This document shows, piece after piece, positions 13,523 to 26,806 of a DNA stretch of 64,000 nucleotides (positions are counted from its first letter, which is position 1; every line of letters begins with the position of its first letter). This DNA comes from Certhia americana (Eukaryota > Chordata > Aves > Passeriformes > Certhiidae): positions 114,452,380-114,516,379 of the forward strand of contig CM031858.1 of the NCBI GenBank assembly GCA_018697195.1, read 5' to 3'. A program made the translations under genes and the position numbers. Under the pieces are notes generated by a model that saw nothing but the letters and a program-made list of their open reading frames with translations, did no database searches and had not been told where the DNA came from.

Positions 13523-16500
13523 GTTCAGCCAATGCAGTGAAACTGCACTGGTCAGATATCAAATACAGCTAATAATTTAATGATTAATCCACAGGGAAAA
13601 AAAAAAATTGCATCAAACGTATTTGAATTCTAAACTGAATGGAATTGCCATCTGCTTGCAGGTATTTTGCAATGTGTACATGGGGGTACAAATTTTACCC
13701 TAAAATTATTTACTCACTCATAATCACAGTCAAGAAAAATGCCTTCCTCAAGAAGAATAAGTGCACGAATAGCATTAATCCTAAGAAAGGGTTGAATCAC
13801 TGAACCTGGAAACCAGATCAGTAAACTCGGGTGATGGAAGGCAGCCACTGTTTTTGGCACCAAAGTGCTTCCAGATTGCATCAAATTATCAAAATTCTGC
13901 AGAGAGCTGGGAGGATGGCTATGACCCTCAAGCCATTCTACACACAAAGTTCCACAGCTTCTCATGTTTCTTATGATTTCCTTTCACCTACCACACAGGA
14001 GGAAAAAAGTACAAGAAAAAAAGTCAAAATAGGCTATGTGCTTTTCCTTTATGATAAATTTAATTTTGTATTCCTCATTCCCTTTCAGTTTCTGTTATCA
14101 ATATTTACTGCTCAACTCTCATTTTTCATTAAATATCATTTATGCTGAAACTGGGTTAGTGGTAGGAATATTCGTGCATGAATATTTTGTCAAATTGGAA
14201 ATTGCTGAGTGCAGCTCTCAGAGTAAATTTGAGTTCATTACTAAATTAAGCTGCCCTGATTACAGTTTTATTTTGTGATGGTTTCTGCATTTGTACTAGA
14301 TATGGGCCTGAGTGCCACACGTTTTCACAGTATAGATTGGGCCTTAGCGTTTGTTGGTTTCAATTGTTTGATCAGATCCATTTGGTCACATATGTGCACA
14401 TTTATAGCATATCTCCTTGAAGGCTCCCAAAGTCTATATTTACTGGCATTTAACTGTTATTTTACTCCCTGTTGCAAAAACTTACCCTTTCTGGCTTCAA
14501 TACAGTGGCACAGTATGTGCACAGGAGGATTTTCAAGGAAAGGAGCGCAGAAAATATCTAGCTGATGGAAGTCCTGTAAGTGAGTCAGGATTGAAATGGG
14601 AGAAATGTGTAAAAGAGAGGGGGGGGCATCTCAGTACCTGAGGTTGTGAGGATGGCTGTTAAGCCAAGGTGGATGTCACATCTCTTGTCTTCACTTCTTG
14701 TCCTCAAGCATCCATAACTGCTGGAACTGATCATCTAACTCAGATCAAGTATTTTAAGTAACCCATGCTCTGTTGTCAAAACCAGTTCAGTTTCATGCTC
14801 CATCTTAGCTGTTTGCATTTATTTACCTGTATTCCCTGCTATGCATTCCTGTTCCTCCTCCCAGCTGTGACATACATAATGCAGGATATTAAGTGTATTT
14901 GGTCCCCTCAAGGCATGCCCACAGCAGGAGTGGTGATGACTGGTGTTGAAATATGTGTTCCCCCATCTGAACCATGCTGCCCTTCCAAGCCTCCCTGGTT
15001 CTGTGTGCCTCAAGACATGGAGCAGAGCTATGGGAGCTGAAGTTTAAATGGCTTTTCAGCTCATCAGTGGTAGAAACACCTGTCTGTGGAGTATTTCTGT
15101 TCTAGGAGTACTGGAAGCTGGACAGCAGGTGGGTGACAGCTCAAGATGTCAATTGGATGTCCTCGTCAGACATCAGGAGCTAGATACCAGGTTGCACTGG
15201 CAATCTGTATGTTGTACATAGTCATAATGAAGCAAGGCCAACGCACCAGCATGTGATTGCCCTCACCATTAGCCTCAGCCCTGAGAGCTTTGGCATGGGC
15301 CAGCTGTCACTCCCGTACCAGATCAAGGACAGGCATTGATGTGACTGGCCACTAACACAAGCAAAAAGGACAGTTGACTTATGGGAAAGGCCTCAGACCA
15401 CATTATTTTGTCGTACAAATGTAGCCACAGGTTCTCCAAAATGAAAGAGGAAATGTTTCTAGACCTCCCAGCCCTGATCATTCAGTCATGCTCTCACAGT
15501 GAGCACTGATGAGACAGAGCTGACTGTTATGAGATGACCGTGCAGTGTCTTTGATTTTCTCTATGAATACTTCTTTCCAGATTATTGGCCTGGCCAAATC
15601 TTCTAACAGACTGGAAACACATGAGTCACTGTTACTTACTTAGGTCAATAGATAATGAGACCCCCTGTTTAGCAAATATATTATTGAAGAGGCTTTTTGT
15701 TACAGATTTTTCACAGATCTATGATTCCTGTGAAAATATAGTTATGAGGAACAGCCTCTTCAAAAAAAAGTTTTTCGTCTCATTAGACTATAACAAGCAG
15801 AAAGGAACAGGTCAAAAAGGCAAAATTTAACATCTACTGTTTTTCCTAAATGTACAGTTTTTCTCATACAATTAAATAGCTTTGTCTCAGGCTTGATCCT
15901 CTGTGTCTCTTCAAGGTTTCCTGAGCCTGACCTTGTAACTTCTTTTGGGACCTGTATATGAGGAGTACCTACCAAAATAAAGCAAGGGTTGCAGTTATCT
16001 AAATATGCATGCAATCTGGCTTCATGATTCTGAAAATAAGTTCTGAGTCATCATCATCTTGGTTTTCAGAGCAATTGAGGATTGCTGAAGACATATAGTT
16101 TTGGACTATACAGGCAAAAAGCTGCTTGTAGGTCTAAACTGTTCTTTAAATGTTGACACAATAACTCCCAATCTATCAACTCCCAATTTAGCATGATTTT
16201 TTGTATTCCAATACGCTATAATATTCATAAAGTCAAAAAGTATAAGTATCCTCCTTCACTTTTGTTTCTCAGTAGGGTTTGGTTTTGTTTCTTGGTGTTT
16301 GGGGTTTTTTTGGTTGGTTGGTTGGTACTTGAATTAACATGCAATCTTTTCTAATTCTCACCCCCTCCTTCATGAACTCCTTCGTTCCACTGCTGAAGTT
16401 AGTCTGTTCATACTGAGTTAAATTGTCAGCCTAAGTTTTCCTGGCTCTTCAGATTATGTGTGCTCTTGGAGCCAAATGCTGGGCCAGCAGGCAGATGCAG

Positions 16501-17004
16501 GGATGCTGAGAAGCAGCCTTCACTGCTTCACATAAGACTATCCCAGGGGTATCAAGGCAGTCTCCAAAGGTTGCCTCAAGGGCACGGCTAGGCTGCAGTC
16601 CTGTGCCTCAGCAATAAAATGTTACCTGGCAACTGTCCTGTCAGGCATACCATTTATTAATTGCAGGCTGTATCTCCCAAACTGGAGCCACACTGGAGCT
16701 ATTTTCAAGCCACATGTAGCTGAACAATTTCGGCTTGGTGATTCTGAAGTGAGACACATTGCATAAGCCATGCGTGCTAATATGTGTGGGAGGAAATGTG
16801 AAGTGGTGCATACATTAAATTTTGTTTGAGGGTGGTGCCTTATGATGAAATTTTGTCTGAGAATAACTGATACTACAGGGTCTCTTTATGCTGGCAGTTA
16901 AAAGAAAAGCTTATCTGGTTTATAAATTTATAGCAGTATTTCCATTGTCTTGACTGTAGAATAATTTTGCAAACACTTTGGTTTTCTTTCCTTTTCTTTT
17001 TTTT

Positions 17005-17019
17005 CCCCCCCCCCCCCCC
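17005..17019. repeat. C15 homopolymer after a T-rich run
   Basis: Fifteen C in a row, preceded by a T-rich run and followed by TCCCC. The minus strand carries G15 and could form quadruplex structures. The length of such a run is often wrong in assemblies. Confidence 0.9.
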
Positions 17020-20000
17020 TCCCCAACCCTGATCAAGATTTCAGTCACTAAAATTATGGCAAGGCTTCCCAGAAATTGATATGTCTGTTTCAGATTCAGA
17101 TTTTGGCCTATAAATAGAATAAAGGATGACATTGAGCATAATGAAGAGTGCACATAACATCACATATTTAATATGGTAATGGTGCTGCAAATGGGTAATT
17201 GAGGATAGGTAACATGAATCATTTACAAATGTGTTCTCAATTCTATGAATATTCTTATGGGCTCTATATAGAGTCAATTCCAATTAACAGGGGCACCTGA
17301 GCTCCAAGACAAATGTGTTTGTAGGTATCTAGGACATGAGCATTCTTCAAGTTAAATCTTCCTCATTTAATGACTCCTAGATAAGGAGATAAGCTGTTCC
17401 TTGCAGATAGCTACACTGGGAAGGTATCTGCTATCATGTCTTGTAGTAAATCTGACTAATCAGCCATGGGAATCTGATCTACTTGCTTATTTATTTACAA
17501 GTGCTGGACACTAACTCTAGAGGAAACTGAAGGAACTGAGCCACTGTGAATACCAAGCTTAAATTCAATACAGACAGTCTGAGCCTCACATGAGAAAGCT
17601 GAGGTCATGTATTCAGTCCCAGACTGAAAATACCTGACATAGTTCAGGCCTCTTTACACTCTGTGTAGAGAGGTATAGGGAAACAAAGTATGTGTGCACT
17701 CTGCATAGAAATTTCAGGTTTTCTTCTCAGAAAATATTTATATCTCTTCCTGGGAGGCTAAGCCCAAAATTCCTCTATGATTAAATAGTAAGAGCTCCTG
17801 TTGGCAAAATTGTCAGATGTGTGTTAATATATGGGGCTCTGGTGGAGTTATTTAGGCTTTTGCGACTTACTAAACTGCAAAAGATTTGTTTCTCAGTGGT
17901 CAGATGTCATCTTTGATCCGCTAAGATTTAGCTTAAAGACCTTTTCCTCTGTTCTTTGGCAAGAAATCCAACCCAGCTTTCTTTCATGCTCTTCTGAGAA
18001 ATGCATCAAGATTATCTGGATTTCTAATGCTTCACATTTTTCCATTGTATTTATTGCACCTCACAGATTGCAACTTCTTCTGCAAAAGTATAAGAGGAGC
18101 TGGAACTTCATGTTGTGGTAAGAAAAAAAGTCAGTTTCAACTAAAGTATAAAAAATTGGCAATTAGGAGGTATTCCTTGCTAAAAAGCCTGTGGAAATTC
18201 TCCAGGGTTCTGCTTCTTGATCAAAAGAGCTGAACTGAATGTATTAAATGGTATAGGATATGGTTTACAGAACAACTTTGCTCAGAAATTTGGAAGAGGA
18301 GCTCAAAATACCATGCCTTTTCCTAGCCTGTCTTGTCTCTGGATGCAGTATTCCATCATTCCACAGTGTGTTTTGCTTTTCTTAAGGCAAAATGAAAAGT
18401 GGGGCAGTCCATGGCCAATGTATTTGACCTTAGTACCTCTGCAGTAGTTGAGTCTCCTCCTACCCAGGACTACTCCAGTATGATTGTCAAATTCCCTTTC
18501 TGCTCATTGCCTTTCTGAAAGGGTTCAAATTCTGTGTCTTCATTTTAGCACATTTTCAGCAGCAGTTTTAGTTTTCAAATGATTTCTTTCCCTTGTGAAG
18601 CCTTGTCCTTTCACACTCTGGTGTTTCACCTTCTAATCCTAGCAGTGCAAACTCCCTGTGCCCTCAGTGTTTTGACTGTCCATTCATAGGCCAAAATGTG
18701 ATTGGAATTTATTAGAAGTACTTACTCAGTTCTTCGTAAAAGAAGTTTTTCTTTGGAAAACCTAGCTGGGAGCTCGGAAAAAGGAGTTGATCCAAAAGAC
18801 AGGCCGTATAGGAAATAGAGAAGTCTCTGTGAATGCTTGGTTACACACTGATTATGTTCTTCCATGCATTTATTCAGCAAAATCATCACATTATGTGTAA
18901 TAGGGTTGGAACCATGTTCATTGCCTTTACAGGGTCTACAGAATTCCTCCTTCTGACCCACATGTTGAAGGTGGTGAGTACAAATACAGGAAAAGTGTAG
19001 AAACTAGTGTAGAAACCAGTGTATTCCCTTGGCTGGCATTATGTTTCTAGATAATGAATGACTTAAAATTGTTGGGAGATGTAGCAAAGCTTATTTACAG
19101 CTCTATTGATTTGTGTTATCATGAGTGCCATTATTGCCTTTCCAGCCTTAGATGAATGATCAGTAACTTTCACAAATGAAAGCAGTGTATGTTTCTGTTC
19201 AGGGAAGGAAGAGAGCTAGTGCAAGATGTATGACCACTGACAATTAAAATGAAATTTTTAAACATTTCTTATTAAAATGTTATACACAATTTGTAAGTTC
19301 AGCTATTGACATAGATTCTGTAATTCATTTAAACATCAGAAAAGAAAAAACAGTGTAAATAAATGAGGCAGGAGAGATGATACAAGCCTGGAGTGGGGTG
19401 TTAAAAACCCGAGATCTATTTCCAATTCTGCCAGCATTTGGTCTGATGCCAGACTCTTGGAATTTTTTCCTTGTTGCACTTTTTTTTCTGCCATATAAAA
19501 GCCATTTTGGAGCATAGTTTATGTAATAAGTTTTGAAAACTAGGTGAAATGGATCCCAGTTCCTGTCAGCAAGAGTTAATACAAAATTAAAATCCTACAC
19601 CTATTACTCAAATCTATCTTTCAGCATGAGATCCAGATGGAAAGATAGAGTTCTACTATAATTTATAGATACATATTACATATGGCAACCCCTCTAATTA
19701 ATCTAATTAATCAATGTTCTTTAAATGTTTCTATTGAATCACTTTTAAAAGGGCTTGTCAAGAAGCTAAATCTACCAATTGTTTTAGGACTGCAGTAGTT
19801 CTTTAATTTAGTGTTAGCATTGCACTCTTTTTCCAAATTCATCCCCCCCACAATGTTATCCAAATGTGTTTATCTGCCTTGCATCTGAGATGAGCCAATA
19901 GTGCACTGGTTAGAGACAGAGCTCCTTCTAGACATGCTACCTTCTTAAAATGAGATTAAAATGAGATTTTCATGGTCTTAACTTCTGTTCAAATGAAAAG

Positions 20001-20553
20001 TTTATTTGTTAAGAACCGGGTAAAAGAAAAACCAAAACTGTTTCTGAGAAAGAGATGAGCATAGAGGGAAAAGCCAAAATTAATCATTCTTAAATATAGA
20101 AATTGCATGATCAAAAAATAGTTTCTGTAGAGTAGAAATTAGTTGTTTAATTTAGAGTATAAAATGTATTTATGTGATTTATACTTTAGTAATTACTAAA
20201 TTTGTAGATTAGGAAAACTATATCACATAAAATAAAGAGAATGAGGATAATTTACATGGAAAACCACATACAATCAACTTAGAGCATTTCTTGGTCTGAA
20301 AGGACTTTGGTATGAAGTGATGAACAACTAATGATCTTTGAGACAGACACATGAGAAACCCTCTTATCTCTCTTTTTTTTCTTATTCCTGCTGTAGAGTA
20401 TTTTATTGCAAGCTTACAATGAATCTTGTACTTTTAGAGCTAACTTTGGTTGCAGAGCATAGAACCACTTCTCCACTCAGTGATTTGAACCCATGAGAAG
20501 CACAGTCACACCTTTTTTTTTTTCCAGGCAGCTCAGCACACGATCACTGAATT

Positions 20554-20615
20554 GAATCATGTAATCATTAAGATTGGAAAAGACCTCCAAGGTCATCAAG
20601 TCCAACCTTTGGCCA
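20554..20615 (-). mobile_element. CR1 LINE 3'-end fragment
   Basis: On the + strand this reads GAATCATGTAATCATTAAG, then TTGGAAAAGACCTCC and AGGTCATCAAGTCCAACC. That is the reverse complement of the avian CR1 3' end (GGTTGGACT...GGTCTTTTCCAA...ATGATTC). Only about 60 bp of the 3' terminus is recognisable, as expected for a strongly 5'-truncated insertion. Confidence 0.9.
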
Positions 20616-21221
20616 AATTGATAGAAACAAAACCCCCAAAATAATTAATGTATCTTTCAAGAAACACACTTGGGTTAGATTTCTTGGATTCACAGTTGGA
20701 TTTGGCAACTTTTCAGTTTTTAATTTATTTCAGTTAGTGGAGCCTTTTTCCTGCTCCAACCCTGATAAAATTGTAGTGTTTATCCTTACGTTTTTCTGTA
20801 CAAGGAGCCAGAGCCCTTGTGGTAGCACCCTTGCTCACAATGACACAACAAAGACAAATCTAAGACTCAACCCCAAACCTGTTCTATTCCATGATGGTTG
20901 TAATTATCAAAATATGGGTTAACTAATGTGATTGGAAAAGCAGTGTAATCTGTGACTAAACAGGGGAGTAGAAGTGTGGAGAATGAAGGACCAACATAAC
21001 CATGCAGTGAAAGGAGGGAAGCCCCCACGCAGATGATGTGTTTGTTTAAATCTGAGTTGTAGGCAGGTCTTCTGTCAGTAAAGCACATGCTTAAGGTTAT
21101 GTAGTGCAGAACATTCAAGTGCTTGTGAACAGCCACTCTAAAATGCCTGTAGGCTTCTTCCAGAAGTGGAGTGTTCTGAATAATCCCAGGACACTAAGTA
21201 CAATCAAGATGTAACACAAAA

Positions 21222-21361
21222 TTGCTGGAACTGTTCAAGGCCAGGCTGGATGGGGCTCTGTGTAACCTGGTCTAATGGAAGTTGTCCCTGCCCATGGTAG
21301 GGGGCTTGGAACAAGACAGTCTTTAAGGTACCTCCAACTCAAGCCATTCTATGATTCCATA
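21222..21361 (+). mobile_element. CR1 LINE 3'-end fragment
   Basis: It reads TGTTCAAGGCCAGGCTGGAT, GGGGCTCTGTG, GTCCCTGCCCATGG and ends CCATTCTATGATTCC. This is the usual order of an avian CR1 3' end, in + orientation and truncated to about 140 bp. There are several substitutions from the usual form, so it is not very young. Confidence 0.95.
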
Positions 21362-22226
21362 AATCTTAGGTCAGGCCAGGACATAAGTACAATGCGCCAA
21401 AAATGCCCTGTAAATAGGCAATTCTTGATCACAAATGGAGTCAGCAATTAAGATGGACCTATGGAAAGGGAAAAGATAAAAAAATTTTTGAAAGGCATCA
21501 TTAAAGGCAGACATGCATGGGAACGCAGCATTAAACTCAGGCTGCCTGGTGTTCCTATTCTGACACCAGCTTTCTCACATAAAACTTTGGAATGCAAATT
21601 GACAGAAGAGTTCTGGGGGGAAAAAAAAAAAAAATGCAAGCAGCCTAGTCAGGCAAAAAAAAGCATGGGAAGATCAATGCTTTTGTTCTCCAAAAGGCTT
21701 CCTTTAGTGTTTTGCTGGAAGAGAACAAGACTTTGTTTTGGTCTCTCCCTTGTATGTTGTAATTTTAGTACTTCTCATAAATGTTCTTTTCACCAATTCA
21801 GAGCACTAGGAAATATGTCCAACACTAGGTCATTGCTGTCTAGGCTATTTTACTAAAAAATTTCATGCACAAAAATTTGCACTGGGTGCTAGGTTGTGAT
21901 AAAAGCAATTCCCAGTTATGGGTAACAAATAGTACAGGAGGATGCTTACAATACCTTTTTTTTTATAGAACCCATTAAATCAGATATTTACTCATTTTCT
22001 CATTGGAGGCTACTCAGGATTGTAGTGACTCACAAATGGATTATGCAATAAAGTACAGGATGGTATAAAAATGACAAAACTATAGATTGAACCGAGATAA
22101 AACTATACCTTTGTTCTTTTGGGAGGAATAGGGGTTTGGGGTCATGAGGCCTTTTGTGTCCATTCCTTATTGGAATTTCAAAAGGTGGGTCTGGGAAAAC
22201 TGTAAAGTTATTACAGGCAACTTAGC

Positions 22227-22245
22227 AAAAAAAAAAAAAAAAAAA
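22227..22245. repeat. A19 homopolymer
   Basis: Nineteen A in a row. No AATAAA signal lies shortly upstream, so I do not call a retrocopied gene here. Confidence 0.9.
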
Positions 22246-25200
22246 TTGATGCATATGTCAATGAATGCCTTGAATGGTCTTTGTAATTAGCTACTGCTGG
22301 CTGAGGGCAATCACTCCCCAGGTTACTGACTTCTGAACTCTTTGGAGAGAAGCTGTGCCCTAAGCACTGTTGTCACGATAAAGACATGCTGGGTACTTGT
22401 GGGCTGCCTGGGAGTCTGCTCTGACCTGCTTCTTTTGAACATCACAAACTGCCTCTTCCTCCTCTTGGCTCCTTATCTTGCTTTCTGCTAGTGTTAAGAT
22501 AGATCTGTTGCGCCTTACCTCATTTATCCAGGCTCTGCTCCTTTTTTGGAATATTCTTTCCCATTTGAAGTTCTGTGAACAGCAGGTTTTGGCCTGACAG
22601 CTGACTGTGTTCCCAAATTTGGTTTGTATACTGTGCTTAGGGACCCTAACAGCCTCACTTTCTCATTGTATCAGTCACTTTTCCCCCTCATCCACTCTAG
22701 GCTTATTCTGCATTTTCCCCCAATATATTTTATCAGCACTTGAGACAGTATATCCAGTAAAACTCTTCAGCAAGTGTTAAGCCAGGCAGGCTGTGGATTT
22801 CTCCATCTCCTACTGCACAGAAGGCACACGGGTATGGCATTAGAGTGCATATTCTGATTATAGCACATGTAATTCAAATCAGTAATACAGTTAATATTCT
22901 TTTCCTATATATGATACTTAAACATCCAGCCCATAGCACAAATCAGATGACAGTGATAGTGGGACAGAAGATTTCTCTACTTTGCTACAATTTCCATTCT
23001 GCATTGATAAAAAGCTGTTGATTGATAATTCTACCTCATTTCCAGAGATGCCTCTTCTCAGAGGGAACCTGGCATGTAGTTATATATTTGAAGATGTTCC
23101 CATGAATATTGCTTACAGGAAGATGCCTTCAGGACATTGATGGTAGAAGGGAGATTATCTATATTCTGTGTCTGTGTTAGCTTTCTGAATGATCCTCACT
23201 CTTGCTTAGGTTCCCTTTTGGCTGTTACAAGTGGTTTGCATGCTTCATGCTCTGAACTAGAAGCAGGCAGAGTCCCAAGGAAACAAATGCTTTTCTTTCA
23301 GCAAAGTAACCTGCATACTATTAGGGCTTACAGAATGTGAATATGAAATTTAAAAGGCTTCCAAAGATGCTATGGATGGTAAAATAATATAAATCTACTT
23401 TTTAAATGTAGAAATTAACACAAGGAAAATTAGAAATTTCAAAAGTGGTGTGAAGAGAAGTATGCATTTCCCCTGTGCATTAGAGGGAGCCATATAGACA
23501 CTCAGGAGAATCTGCCTAGTGATACTTTCTTTTCTCTCTAAGAAGTAGCAGTAGAAGAATTTACAAAGTAGTAATCAAAAAAAATTAGTCTTATACAAAT
23601 GTAATTTACCATCAATATAGTCTGTTCTGCGCTTGGTGCGTGGATTCTTGTCCCACTGAATGTTATAAAAACATACCTGAGAGAAGATCTAGTCTCCCTT
23701 GTCTTTTTTCTTATTTGCTTTAGAAGCACATGTTTAATTTGAACAAGTTGTTGCTGATAAGAGTTAACTGGAGTAATGGAGCAACAGGTAATGGAGCCTT
23801 GTCTCCAGGTGAGCATTTAATAGCCTGACAGTGCCCTGGTGTTACACAAACTGGTAACTGGCCCCAGGAAATTGCTCTTGGCTCTATTCCTCTTTCCTCA
23901 CCCCTGATGAAGGGTCACCTCCTTCCCCAGAACTATGGTGCATCATCAATACCTGCCTGCTCCTTCTCCTCTGTGTCCCAGATCCTGCTGGGTTTGTTGG
24001 CTGTGGGTTGACCTGGACTATGGATTTCATTGTCCTGATTCCCTTTGCTGAACAGCTGACCAGGGCAGCAAGACTGGAGGGAATTGAACAGCACATCCTG
24101 CCCTAAAGATGTGCCAAAGAGGAAAAAGTGCTTTTATCAGCAAAATCATTACACTGTTGCCAAATATCTGGCTGCAGTTTATGAGTACGAGGAAGTCTTG
24201 CCATGTGTGAGAAGGTAAGATTAGGCTCTAATTAAATAACTGTGGGGGAATCATTGCACCAGTCAGTGTGCAACACCCATGAGAGGAAAAATCAAATTAG
24301 AATGGAAAGGTTTTATTGAGGCAACTGAGACCATATCTGACATGCTAGTTAGACTGATCCTGCTGTGCAGGAGCCAGAGAAATTTTATTAACATGAGAAA
24401 CATAGTGATATAGGGCGCAGGACTGTTTGTAACTTGTGCCTCTTCTTCTCTGGTAGATTTCCCTATTTGAAAATGGCATAGTAACTAAAAGTCCAACCAG
24501 ATGAGACCTTGTCATGGACACACTGAATATCCAGGGACATGCAGATTCTGTATATTGGTGGGCAGGGCATTACACTGGGAAGTGGGCACATGAGTTTGAA
24601 GTTTTGCTCCAGCAAACATTTGTATCCTCGACTTGACATATAACTTTGAATCTTATATTTTGCAAGGAGAAAAACTTTCAAATTGGTCCAAGCTGATAAT
24701 ATTTCTTTTTCATTATGTAACATAAACTTGATTAATATTACTGCTTTAACTGCATATCCTAGTCTTTGATTTTAGATCACAGCACATCTTGTTTACATTA
24801 TCAGTCCATTACTCGTCCTGAAGCAAAGTTCAGAAAATGAAAACAAAACCTTTCAGTAAAATATGTTTTGCAAAATTTGAGATGGCAAAACAAGCATGGA
24901 GTTTCAGAAAGCTTTCAGAAATAAAATAACAAAATATTTGTAACTATTTTTCCATTATACATTTAAGAAAAACTGTACAAAAGCAGTACTTTGAATCTTA
25001 AAAATTCAGTTTCAGGGGTCAGTAGTAACTACTTACTGGTCTAAAAAGCAGTAACAAAACCCAGTCAAGAATCCTAATTTTAAAATTAGCAGTATTAGAA
25101 AGGGAAATAGCATCAAGGATCTTATTACACTTGTCTGATTGGTCTCAGCTAGGGTTGAATGAAAAAATCCACTTGGAGTAGCCTCAGTGATGATCAGACC

Positions 25201-25745
25201 TCACCCCACAGTGCCCATGGCAGTGCGGTGTAGCTGCATCACTGCAGGGAGAAAGCCTCTTAATTTGCTGCTACTCATGACGATGGTTCATACCGTGCAG
25301 CCTTTCTAATAAAGGAGCTGCCTGAATAACATTGAATGTCTCTAATAAATGAGTAAAGGAAGAGAATGTTTATAACATTATCTATTTAACTGGTCTCATT
25401 TAGTTTTCTCCTAGACTTCTAAATGAAATGTTATTAAAATTAATGCAATTAATTTATGTTTCAGCCATTTAAAATTAGCTGCATACCTAAAGACTATAGG
25501 AATATAAGTGCTCTTTAATGAGAGCATGGCTCAGGGTTTCATTTGGACTTAAATGAGTGTAATTAGAGCACTGATAACAAAGTATGTGTTCCTCAGAAAC
25601 TAAGAGAAGCCTCTTGTCCATCTGTTTACACCAATGACATGGGCCCTCTTAAAGATTTCTTTATCTTCTTCAGGCATATCTGCTCAGGTCTGGGTTTGCT
25701 ACTTCAGATGCCATTGCTGTGTCAAACTGGCTTTTGAGGCTATTA

Positions 25746-25785
25746 TTCAGGATGTGAGGTTTCAGGATGTGAGGTTTCAGGATGC
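25746..25785 (+). repeat. Minisatellite, 15-bp unit, about 2.6 copies
   Basis: The unit TTCAGGATGTGAGGT repeats twice, and a third partial copy (TTCAGGATGC) follows and then diverges. It is a small local expansion. Confidence 0.9.
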
Positions 25786-26641
25786 AGTTTCCTGGATGAT
25801 GATGATCATAGGTGTACAGGGTTCTTAACCCTTTTGCACTGCTGTCAGGTTGCCTCACACTGGACCAGCTGCATTCCTCCTGCCAATCATAGGATAATGA
25901 TGAGGCACTGAGACAGCAGCTCATACGAGACCTGAGTTCAATGTGAATGTAGTGTCTGTACTTACATAATAGGAGAAAACAGCTCCTGGAGGGAAAAAAT
26001 TGAGGCTCCCAGCTAATTTCTGGTTGATTTCTTAATATTCTGTTATTCAGAAAACAAAACTAGGTGGGTATGGTAGTGTCTTCAGGTTTTAAAATATATG
26101 TATGTCTATAGCAAGGCTAGGAGATAATTATGAGCTTTTATGTAATCCTACATTCCATAAAGTTCAAAATTTTAGTTCTAAACCATTATATCTCTAGGCG
26201 TAAAGTGTGATGGAAGTAGAGTCTATTAAGCATATGAATTCAGGTTCAGATAGAAATTGAACAAGGTCTATTGTACTGAGCAGCTCTCCTGCCACCAGTT
26301 GTGTGTATAAGCAGACTGCTGCAAATTCCACCTCAATCACAAGCATGCAGGGTATCAGGGAAAAGAGAGTTTGAGTCTAGTTCTGGTTGCTCTAAGCAAA
26401 GGCAGGGGGGAGAACAAGGGCACAGTCTGAATGCTCCTGAGGGAAAAGCTGTAGAAAAACAAGCCTGGAAGGAGGGCCAGCATGGTGAGATGCCCCTTGC
26501 CCTATAGCCATTCTTTTGTGCTCAGTACGTTAGATAGAACATGACGAGTGGGGGGATGTCATCAGACTATGATGTGAGTGTACCCAAAACACCACTGCCT
26601 TCCTGTAAGCCATGCAAAGAAAAAATGGCAGAATTTGCTTT

Positions 26642-26806
26642 GAATCATAGGAGCATAGTATCAGTCATAGAGTGCTTTGAGTTAGGAGGAGTCTTAAGGA
26701 TCATGTGGTTCCAACCCCATTGCCATGGACAGGGACACCTTTCACAGGACTGCTTTTCTCAAAGCCCTATCCAGTTTGTCCCTGAACACTTCTAGGGATG
26801 GGGTAT
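26642..26806 (-). mobile_element. CR1 LINE 3'-end fragment
   Basis: The + strand starts GAATCATAGGAGCATAG. It continues with TTCCAACCCCATTGCCATGG, ACAGGGACACCTTTCAC, CAAAGCCCTATCCAG and TGAACACTTCTAGGGATGGG. This is the reverse complement of the avian CR1 3' region. About 165 bp are recognisable, moderately diverged. Confidence 0.94.

Larger units (their letters stand above)
13225..20553. other. Intronic sequence, mostly featureless
   Basis: AT-rich intron. It contains a 12-bp-arm hairpin at 13493-13522 and a second small one at 13533-13547, a T/G-rich tract at 16264-16326 (GGTT repeated) and a C15 run at 17005-17019. The stretches 15120-15480 and 16440-16640 are a little less AT-rich and may be old, unrecognised repeats. 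No gene is supported. Confidence 0.7.
21362..26641. other. Intronic sequence, mostly featureless
   Basis: AT-rich intron with an A14-rich run near 21620, an A19 run at 22227-22245 and a small minisatellite at 25746-25785. The segment 25340-25580 is rich in AATTAATT-like words and could be a conserved regulatory element. The 23870-24110 stretch is less AT-rich but unrecognised. No coding exon is supported. Confidence 0.7.

Noticed and set aside
20480..20500. GGTTCAAATC on the minus strand, like a tRNA B box
   Set aside because: No cloverleaf arms or A box at the right spacing.
21461..21856. 131-codon + strand open frame
   Set aside because: Lys-rich part arises from an A run; no recognisable domain and no exon signals.
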